Assembly (NCBI GenBank): GCA_946406115.1
Contig: OX291550.1
Span: 2,284,803 to 2,348,802 of the forward strand
Direction of reading: 5' to 3'
DNA length: 64,000 nt
Source: Apoda limacodes
Lineage: Eukaryota > Arthropoda > Insecta > Lepidoptera > Limacodidae
In this document: in pieces, positions 55,965 to 64,000 of the stretch
Position numbering within the stretch: the first letter of the stretch is position 1
How the letters are laid out: the number at the start of each line of letters is the position of its first letter
The notes under the pieces: model-generated
Told to the model about the DNA's origin: nothing
The model's database searches: none
Seen by the model: the letters and a program-made list of their open reading frames with translations, nothing else
Program-made: the position numbers and the translations under genes

Positions 55965-56945
55965 TAATGTAACAGAAAACACCTAATATATTTATATAAT
56001 ATATAAATAATACCAAATACAAAACGACAAAGTTAGCTGTGCCCTAAGGAGGCGAACGTCTGAATGTTTTATGTAGTTACTAACATAATGTAACAGAAAA
56101 CACTTAATATATTTATATAATATATGAATAATACAAAATACATAACCACAAAGTTAGCTGTGCCCTAGGGAGGCGAACGTCTGAATGTTTTATGTAGTTA
56201 GTAATATAATGAAACAGAAAAGACCTAATATATTTATGTTATATATGAATAAAACAAAATACATAAATACAAAGTTAGCTGTGCCCTGGGGGGCAAACGT
56301 CTGAATGTTTTATGTAGTTACTAACATAAAGTAACAGAAAACACCTAATATATTTATATAATATATAAATAATTCCAAATACAAAACGACAAAGTTAGCT
56401 GTGCCCTAGGGAGGCGAACGTCTGAATGTTTTATGTAGTTAGTAATATAATGAAACAGAAAACACCTAAGATAATTACACATAACTACAGAGTTGGCTAT
56501 GCCCTCGGGAGGCAAACGTCTGAATGTTTTATGTAGTTACTAACATAAAGTAACAGAAAACACCTAATATATTTATATAATATATAAATAATACCAAATA
56601 CATAACTACAAAGTTAGCTGTGCCCTAGGGAGGCGAAAGTCTGAATGTTTTATGTAGTTTGTAATATTAATGAAACAGAACACACCTTATATATTTATAT
56701 AATATAAAATAATACAAAATACATAACTACAAAGTTAGCTGTGCCCTGGGGGGCAAACGTCTAAATGTTTTATGTAGTTAGTACCATAATGCAAGAGAAA
56801 GCACCTGAGAATAAATTACAAATAACTACAAAGTTAGCCATGCCCTAGGGAGGCAAACACCTGGTTGTTCTATGTAGTTAGTTAACGTAATGTAATAGAA
56901 ATCACCTAAGATAATCACACATAACTACAAAGTTAGCTTTGCCCT
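55965..56945. repeat. ~121-bp tandem array, ~8 copies
   Basis: Units share AAAGTTAGCTGTGCCCT, then GGCAAACGTCTGAATGTTTT and ATGTAGTTA. The CGTCTGAATG landmark lies near 56057, 56178, 56298, 56419, 56518, 56639 and 56759, a spacing of about 121 with two shortened (~98 bp) units lacking the TATTTATATAATATAT part. Units alternate between CTAACATAA-GTAAC and GTAATATAA-GAAAC versions in the first half, hinting at a dimeric unit. Confidence 0.92.
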
Positions 56946-57083
56946 TTGGAAATATTTTATGCATATTCGTAAATAAATTATTATTAGATATATTATAAAA
57001 AGAATTATTCTTCAAATTATTGATACTTATGGAATACAAGAAAAACCTGAATTGGACAGATCATCCACTTAATTTAATTTAAT

Positions 57084-57421
57084 CATACTGCGTCACTCTG
57101 CTGCTCCGTTGAAACGAGACATACTGCGTCACTCTGTTGCTCCGTTGGAACGAGACATACTGCGTCACTCTGCTGCTCCGTTGGAACGAGACATACTGCG
57201 TCACTCTGCTGCTCCGTTGGAACGAGACATACTGCGTCACTCTGCTGCTCCGTTGGAACGAGACATACTGCGTCACTCTGCTGCTCCGTTGGAACGAGAC
57301 ATACTGCGTCACTCTGCTGCTCCGTTGGAACGAGACATACTGCGTCACTCTGCTGCTCCGTTGGAACGAGACATACTGCGTCACTCTGTTGCTCCGTTGG
57401 AACAAGACATACTGCGTCACT
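57084..57421. repeat. 36-bp tandem array, ~9 copies
   Basis: The unit is CATACTGCGTCACTCTGCTG plus CTCCGTTGGAACGAGA, repeated 9.4 times with scattered substitutions. A 12-codon period keeps several frames on both strands open (for example ERDILRHSAAPL on plus). GC content is well above the flanks. I do not treat the frames as genes. Confidence 0.97.
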
Positions 57422-57431
57422 CATCATTTTC

Positions 57432-57686
57432 TCAACATTTTCTTTAAGTCCGCCCAAAAATGAAAAAAAAAATTGAGCACAGTTTGATTTACAAAGAAAA
57501 GAAGATTTATAAACTGAAACTGGTTGAGGAAAATATAAAAATTAAGCCAAGTGCGAGTGGAACTCGCGTCATTAGAGTCCCGCACGATCTTCCGCGCCGC
57601 ATGCAGACGGAGCTACAAATATTGTCAAACTTTGTAATTCATCAAATCATCATAGTTTACCATGGTCCATAATTCGAATGACTACG
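57432..57686 (+). repeat. Duplicated ~255-bp segment, copy 2
   Basis: Second copy of the segment at 49509-49764, lying between the 36-bp array and a LINE A fragment. Its frame (57460-57672, 70 residues) begins eight residues earlier because of a change in the A-run. I see about five nucleotide differences between copies. Confidence 0.7.
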
Positions 57687-57689
57687 TTC

Positions 57690-57913
57690 CAAAAACACAC
57701 AAAAACTTCCTCCCGCGAGCGCTTGGGTTTTGAAATGAGCTCCCTGCCAAGTTTTTCTCCAAGGACTACAGTATGGGGTTCTTCAAGAAAGAAGTTATTT
57801 CTGAAGGGTCGGCAACGCGCGAGAAATAACCCTAGAGTTGCAAGCGTCCATAGGCTACACAGACCGTTTACCATCAGGTGGACCGTAAGCTGGTTTGCCA
57901 CCTGAGTGGTATA
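57690..57913 (+). pseudogene. LINE A 3' fragment, 220 bp
   Basis: It matches the last ~220 bp of LINE A from AACTTCCTCCCGCGAGCGCT, through the FFK..V...LKGRQRA C-terminus and the CGTCCATAGGCTA segment, to GCCACCTGAGTGGTATAAAA. It keeps the complete 3' tail missing from the main copy at 7475. It abuts the duplicated segment at 57686. Confidence 0.9.
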
Positions 57914-57924
57914 AAAAAAACATT

Positions 57925-58380
57925 ACCTTCGGATATAAAATTTGCACAGTCTTTGAGAACATTCAGGAAACTTGTTATTACAAACTATAATAAATAAAAG
58001 ATGATACATCACATCATAGCTATATTTCTAATATCCATATATATTATTGATTATTTATCTCTGTATGAATATGTATGCAAATTTTATGTTTTTATGTATA
58101 TATATATATTTCTTAAATAATTATTTATTTATGTATAGTATTATTTAATTGTATCTAATATTATCTTTAATACATATATCTTGTAGGTATTTAAAATTAT
58201 CTTTTTATTATAAATTTTGTTTAAAATATATGATTGATTAAACCTTATTATTATCTACTTTATTCTAATGCACACATTACCTTTTAATACGAGTTATCTG
58301 GACGCTGGGTGGGATCGCGTAATTTTTTTTATGTAACTATTGTTTTTGTTTTATTATGTGCAATAAAGTATATAATTATT
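57925..58380 (+). pseudogene. LINE C-terminal tail and 3' UTR
   Basis: The plus strand reads LPSDIKFAQSLRTFRKLVIT with a stop soon after. This is the C-terminal end of a jockey/CR1-like LINE frame, followed by AT-rich 3' UTR that ends around TTATGTGCAATAAAGTATAT. Boundaries are approximate. Confidence 0.5.
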
Positions 58381-59149
58381 ATTATCTATCTATCAGTATT
58401 TATATTGGACCCCCAACAATTTGAAGACAACCATTTTATTTGCGTTGTATATAGATATTTTATTATTCACAATGCACACAAACATACACATGACAGAAAA
58501 ACAAACATGAAAGAATGCTTAAATGATACGTATTTGTTTTAATAAGAAAATAATCTAGATCTTTAGTTAGGAACACTAAGTATAGCTTGCATAGATTTAT
58601 TAACCTACGAGCAGTAGGCACGAGTATAGGGCTCTGCCGAGGCGGCGCGCTGGTGCTTTGTCTCGCTCGCGAAGGCTGGCAACACTGTGGGTAATTACCA
58701 TGACAAGTGTTATCAACTAATTATCCAACACGCATATCGACTTCATAATCACTTTGTTGTTTGTACAAAAGCTAAAACTTACCCAGTGGCTTTGCTCGCT
58801 CAGTTCTATTTACTTTTTCGACATGAATAAAATTTAGATAAAACACATTGAAGTTATCTACTTTTTGTATAACATACAGAAATAGGATAAAAATAACATC
58901 ACGCCTGTTTTCTAATGGATGCGCAGAGACCACAGATTTCCATTTATTTTGTTACGATCCTAACACACTTTGTTTGCCTTATCTACACGCATCAATGCTT
59001 GTTTCGAGTTTGACGGTTAGAGTAGGTAACTCCTAAGATCGCCTTTTCTGCGAACGGACTCAACTTGAGTAAGTTAGCCGAGGTCTATTTCTAACCGCCC
59101 TTCCATTTACTTGCGACTCATAAATTTGATTTGTGCATCTAGCTGAATC
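58381..59149. other. Unannotated interval
   Basis: A small GC-rich patch at 58640-58690 (GCCGAGGCGGCGCGCTGGTG) stands out. Nothing is recognised. Confidence 0.35.
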
Positions 59150-60530
59150 ACCCTCTTAACATGCCTAAACTGTCCAAAAACCACCTTAACATACCTTCCT
59201 TCCTAGTTTCTTTCCAACTGTAACGTTCCCGTATCACAAAATTTCTTATTATGTCCTCTTGCCACACATACTTCTTAAAGCTTTCATTACCACAATATTA
59301 ATTCTTCTTTTATGCTCCGGTAACCATAACCAGCATTCATTTCCTTACACCAATGTTGGAACCAACACACCCTGATGAACAGCTAATAGTTTATTTTCAG
59401 ACAATTATGAAAAGGTGCTGCTTCTTAAGGGTTTCCTTTATCTTTCTGACTGGTCGTTAATGTGTACAACGCCTCATTTTATTCTTCTTTTAATGTCGCT
59501 GCCATATTTTCCGGCCCTTGTAAACAAAGAACCTAAGTACTTATACACAGTCTCACAAACTCATTCTCCTTTTATACAGACGGTCATCGATGGCGTGTAG
59601 ATAAAGCAATCGCTTGGGGCAGTGCTCAGCGTGGCATGCGTGGAAGCAACCCGACTAGACTACCTCTTCAAATATAGCTATTCGGGAGCTGTCCTGTCAG
59701 CCAGTACGCTTATTCGCTGTGTCATAAACGTCGGAACGTCTAGACGTTGTCGGAATCGTCTTTAAGTTTTGAGCCTGTCTTAAAATTCTATTCCTGATTT
59801 TTTATGTTTATCTGAATCATCAGATTAGACATAATTGTCACTACCATATAATTGTAAAACACCATTTCTTGTAACTTTTCTGCTGCCGATGCAAGGATAA
59901 CTCGGTCATCGGCATCTTTGGAGCTCTTTTTTATTAGCACCTCACTCATTATTCCTCTTTCAAATCTTTTAGATGATTTGTCCATGACAAGGTTGAACAA
60001 CCGAGGTGACTCGATGACGCTACAAATCTATGTGCACCCCATTTATCCTGACACAAGCACTGGAATCTTGATAAAGAAATGTGTGTTTAGTGCTCTAGTC
60101 AAGTTATTGCTCATCACATACACAGACAATGCCCACCACAACTTATTTATCACCATTTTGTCATATCTATGCTTTTTTCAAATCCACAAAAACACATTAG
60201 ACATTTTGAATTTTCTACGTTCTGCAAGGACCCACTCCAATCCTTTTCTAGCTTGTACATTCTATATTGTTTTTCAGCTGTTTCTTCCCTCACTTTTTAA
60301 ATAAATACTTTTGTGTTTATAAATCTTGTAAATATAATTTGCCAACAATGCTGTGACTTATCACACCGTAGTAGTAGCAGTCTTGTTGCGACTCTTTTCC
60401 TTTATACAATAGTATGATTGTGGCTTTGCACCAGTCTTTAGGCATATTACCACTCCGGTAGCACTAGTTAAATAGCAATTAACTTATAATTACTCTCTGT
60501 CCTGATATAAACATCTGAGCATAAATCCTA
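59150..60530 (-). pseudogene. Decayed LINE RT, minus strand
   Basis: Minus-strand motifs in order from high to low coordinate: FYRSGNMPKDWCKATIILLY and YKGKESQQDC near 60400-60480 (RT fingers), SPRLFNLVMD near 60000, a degraded DD motif (DADDRVILASAAEKLQEMV, 59870-59920), LGSLFTRAGKYGSDIKRR near 59500-59560, LAVHQGVLVPTLV near 59370, and NIVVMKALRSMCGKR near 59270-59300. This order and wording match a common insect LINE RT with a YADDxVILA palm. Stops and frameshifts are frequent. It is the oldest LINE recognised here. Confidence 0.75.
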
Positions 60531-60654
60531 TATCTAGCTGCATTTCCTGATTTCTAATTTTCCTTCTTCTTCTTTAAAGCTTCTGCTATCTTATTTATAC
60601 TTACCACCTTCATCCATATCTCCACTTGTGTCTTTCATTATTTGTACCTCTACT

Positions 60655-60770
60655 CGACATGGTAGGTACCCTACACTTAGTATCGCCCGACATGGTAGGT
60701 ACTTTACACTTAGTATCACCCGACATGGTAGGTACCCTACACTTAGTATCGCCTGACATGGTACCCTACA
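60655..60770. repeat. 33-bp tandem repeat, 3.5 copies
   Basis: Units start CGACATGGTAGGTACCCTAC and end AGTATCGCC, with a few substitutions and a deletion in the last unit. Confidence 0.95.
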
Positions 60771-60825
60771 TACGAGTAATATAACGAATTTTCAAATTCC
60801 TAATTATTATAGTTTTTATAGCTAG

Positions 60826-63190
60826 CTATGTATGAGGACATTAGTAGGGCCATACATACCAATGAAACCTATTTCATTGTTGTCATGGGAGACTTCAACG
60901 CGAACCTGGGCAAGAGGAGCGATGCAGAGACGAGAATGGGGCAATTTGTATATGGGCAACGGTACCCCAGGGGACTGAGGTTGGCCAAATTTCTGGAGAA
61001 AGAGGAACTCTTTATGATGAACTCTTTCTTCCAGAAGCCACCTCACAGGAAATGGACCTGGTTAAGTCCAGATGGTGCCACGAGAAATGAGATAGACTTC
61101 ATTTTTACCTCCAAGAGGCGAATATTCGATGAATTCTCTGTGATTCACAGGGTGAAACCCGGTAGTGATCACCGAATCAATGTTAAACTTGAGAGGTCCC
61201 GTCTGTATTCCCGAGATTAGTAATCGCCTCGCTTGCCTAGAGAATGTAGCTTCGGTGGATGAGATTTGTAGCGGTTTAGTAAAAACTGCCCAAACGGTGG
61301 GTTGTAAATTCTTTAGACCCCGCCGCACAGATAGACCTCAGAAACTCTCGAGCCAAACTCAAGACCTCATGGAGAAACGACGTTCTATGCCACTGCAGTC
61401 TTCCGATGACGCTAAGTCATATGGGCAGCTCAATAAACAAATCTCGAAAACCTTTTAATACCAAAAATATGAAGGAGTCGATAGAGCGGAACCAAGTCTC
61501 CAAAGTGTTTGCAAGAGACATGTCTATTGGGCAAAGCCGGCTGACAAGGCTGAAGAGCGAAGACGGCAGTGTAGCGTCGACTAAACCAGAGGTGTTGAGG
61601 GAGGTGGAGAGATTCTATGGACAGCTCTATGAGTCGGTCACTAAACCCGTTGCAAGCTTGGCCAAAGACCCAAGAGCCAAGCTGACCCGACACTATACCG
61701 AAGATATCCCGGACATCAGCCTGTACGAGATTAGGATGGCCATGAAACAGCTAGAAGACAACAAGGCGCCGGGTGATGACGGAATGACAGCTGAGCTTCT
61801 GAGAGCGAGTGGAACACCGGTACTCAAAGTCCTCCAGAAGCTCTTTAATACCGTCCTGCTTGAAGGTACAGCGACAGAAGCATGGAGCAGAGACGGGCTG
61901 TTTTTCAAGAAAGGCGATAACACTTTGCTGCACAACTACAGACCCATCACGCTTTTGACCCATGTTTATAAGCTGTTTTCCACGGTCATCACGAACCGTC
62001 TCAGTCGCAGGTTTGATGTCTTCCAGCCTCCCGAACAAGCCGGTTTCCGAAAAGGCTATAGTACCATAGACCACATTCATACGCTGCGGTAAGTTATACA
62101 AAAGACTGAGTAGTACAACTTGCCACTATGCTTAGCGTTTGTGGACTATGAAACAGCCTTTCATTCGGTTGAAACATGGGCGGTGCTTGAGTCTCTCCAG
62201 CGATGCCGGATTGACTATCGGTATATCGAAGTGCTGAAGAGTTTGTACAATAAAGCCACAATGTCGATCCGAGTACAGAAGCAGAGTTCGAGGGCAAGAC
62301 CATTACAACGAGGTGTGAGGCAGGGAGACGTCATTTCTCCGAAACTGGTTACTGCTGTATTGGAAGATGCCTACAAAACTCTGGAGTGGAAAGGACTCGG
62401 CATCAAAATCAACGGCGAGTACATTACTCATCTTCGATTTGCCGACGATATTGTGGTCATGCTCGAAGACCTCAATCGAGTTTCTAACAGGTGGGCCTTA
62501 AAATGAATATGGACAAGACAAAGATCATGTCAAATGTCCATGCTGTACCCACCCAAATATCAGTCGGGAACTCGAGGCTCGAAGTTGTTGACGAATACGT
62601 CTACTAAGGACAAACGGTCCAACTAGGTAGGTCCGACTTCGGGAAAGAGGTCAATCGTCGAATCCAATTCGACTGGGCAGCGTTCGGAAAACTCCGCAAC
62701 GTCTTTTCGTCCAAAATACCTCAGTGCCTCAAGACGAAAGTCTATGACCAGTGTGTGTTACCAGTGATGACATATGGCACTAAAACGTGGCCTCTAACTA
62801 TGGGTCTTATAAGTAAGCTCAAAGTCACACAACGAGCAATGAAGAGGGCTATGCTCGGGGTTTCTCTACGAGATCGAATCAGAAATGAGGAGATCCGTAG
62901 ACGAATGAAAGTCATCGACATAGCCCAGCGCATTAGCAAGTTGAAGTGGCAGTGGGCAGGGCACATAGTACGTAGAACTGATGGTCGATGGCGTCGAAAA
63001 GTTCTCGAATGGAGGCCACGCACTGGCAAACGCAGCGTCGGAAGACCTCCCACAAGATGGTCGGACGACATAGCGAAGGCCGCAGGAAGACGCTGGATGC
63101 AGGCCGCTTCCGACCGTTTTCTTTGGAATTCTATGGGGGAGGCCTATGTTCAGCAGTAGACTTCTTGCGGCTGAGATGATGATGGTTTGA
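60826..63190 (+). pseudogene. RTE-type LINE, 5'-truncated, several breaks
   Basis: It begins inside the endonuclease (YFIVVMGDFNANLGKRS, then KPGSDHR at 60828-61220) and continues through the linker (61165-61458), RT fingers and palm (61406-62092, PGDDGMTAELL and NYRPITLLTHVYKLFS), then AFVDYETAFHSV, GVRQGDVISPKL and FADD at 62438-62449, and the C-terminus (62755-63159, VMTYGTKTW, LRDRIRNEEIRRR, KLKWQWAGHI, ending SMGEAYVQQ). Breaks are a frameshift near 61215, another near 61430, stops at about 62091 and 62112, and a frameshift near 62500. The tail at 63170-63185 is GATGATGAT, typical of RTE elements. It resembles lepidopteran HmRTE, and the copy at 12120-13500 is its sibling. Confidence 0.92.
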
Positions 63191-63499
63191 AAGCGGTGTG
63201 GTTTATGTAGATAGACGCGATGATGAAATAGTTTTGATTTCTACGTTCTTCATCTTTGCCAACCTGGTTCGAGCTGGTGTCAGGTTCTGCTCCTTGTTCA
63301 TCTTAGTTGGATAAACACGAAACTTTTCTACATTGCTAGTAATGGGATTAATTTAACATATAATTTCTTTTTTAGTTTTAGTCTCTGCGTTTAGGCGTTA
63401 TTATCTAAATCCTAATTAATTTATATTTGTTAAAGCTTGTTTTTTTGTTTGTCATTGCCTAACGTCGCTGTGGAGCACCAAATTAAGCTGACTAGAGTT
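63191..63499. other. Unannotated interval
   Basis: Nothing recognised between the RTE tail and the GGTTCCG repeat. Confidence 0.4.
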
Positions 63500-63785
63500 A
63501 TTAGCAGAACTCTATTACTAAGACGTTACCGCTATAGCAAGAGATACTAAAAAATAGAATAAAATGAATATTTAAGGGGGCTCCCATACAACAAACTTGA
63601 CTTGTGACTTTTTTGCTCAATTTTGCTTAATATTAATAACGGCAACAGGTAGACGCTTAAAATATTCACAGAATATCTAGTTATATAGTCACTTTAAAAA
63701 TAAATAATTTAATTAAAATAAAACTTTTTTATAGATAATGGTACAGAACCCTTCGTGCGCGAGTCTGACACGCACTTGGCCGCTT
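63500..63785 (-). repeat. Dispersed GGTTCCG repeat, copy 4
   Basis: Minus-strand copy with GGGGGCTCCCATACAACAAA, the GGTAGACGCTTAAAATATTC block and the terminal GAGTCTGACACGCACTTGGC, here a degraded hairpin. Its outer end at about 63500 is decayed. Confidence 0.65.
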
Positions 63786-64000
63786 TTATTATAAAGTTTA
63801 AAGTTCAACTTTAACTGAAATCCACGTTCATTCGACGATCTAAGAAAGTTTCTTTAACCTTATCTGTGCCAAAATCAGGTCGTTCCGTTCTGACTTTCTA
63901 CAATAACAAATAAAGAAGCAGACTTTTCTTTGTTTGTTTTTCTTATATATTAGTTAGGAATAGAATTAAGATTTATTTAGTAATTTTTAAAACTTAGTCA

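Noticed and set aside
14827..57421. CRISPR array among the tandem repeats
   Set aside because: Repeats are directly adjacent with no unique spacers, and the window is eukaryotic.
57079..57463. Four overlapping frames of 108-124 residues over the 36-bp array
   Set aside because: Periodicity artefact. Frames on both strands and several phases cannot all be coding, and there is no start or domain.

Overview
The window is a gene-poor, AT-rich eukaryotic repeat landscape, almost certainly from an insect and most likely from Lepidoptera. The grounds are RTE-type LINE copies resembling the HmRTE group, a tRNA-derived SINE with the common moth/butterfly 3' tail, and several LINE 3' tails familiar from lepidopteran genomes. 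I find no host protein-coding gene, no rRNA gene and no convincing functional tRNA gene. Nearly every recognisable coding stretch belongs to a transposable element, and all of them are broken.

Region 1 (1-11774) is one large palindrome. Two arms of about 4.3 kb (1-4305 and 7470-11774) are inverted copies that look identical over their inner 3.6 kb. The 3.2 kb spacer is most of an APE-type LINE ('LINE A' below; ORF 4463-7429, one internal stop). Each arm carries a 1.3 kb piece of Ty3/gypsy pol, a SINE-tail-like block, a LINE C-terminal relic and a 9-bp array. Region 2 (11775-13500) holds a mariner-like relic and a broken RTE LINE. Region 3 (14827-16124) has two tandem arrays, of 13 bp and 51 bp. 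Region 4 (16186-21488) is a complete but dead Ty3/gypsy element on the minus strand, with 224-bp LTRs and target duplication GTAA. Its interior is about 99.7% identical to the pol pieces in the palindrome arms.

Region 5 (21489-32175) contains dispersed repeats, a foldback element, an A/B higher-order tandem repeat, two LINE relics and a hAT transposase relic. Region 6 (32176-37032) is a second Ty3/gypsy element, also minus strand, with 140-157 bp LTRs, target duplication AATAC and a LINE tail nested in its RT. Region 7 (37797-45535) is a field of LINE A fragments, including one 5'-inverted (twin-primed) copy, plus a 30-bp array with a 180-bp higher-order period. Region 8 (45536-48600) is a ZMYM1-like hAT transposase pseudogene cut by an R1-like LINE fragment. 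Region 9 (48600-64000) has more arrays (15, 24, 36, 33 and about 121 bp), a SINE, a duplicated 255-bp segment of unknown nature, a badly decayed LINE RT on the minus strand and a nearly complete RTE LINE.

Nothing here works together as a pathway. The relationships are those of a TE graveyard: nesting, truncation, segmental copying and tandem amplification. The most notable structure is the palindrome. It carries inverted copies of a retroelement that also sits 6 kb downstream, so if transcribed it could form long double-stranded RNA against that family. It could also be an assembly artefact, and read-level data are needed to decide. The absence of host genes would fit a W chromosome, pericentromeric heterochromatin or a piRNA-cluster-like region, but this is inference.
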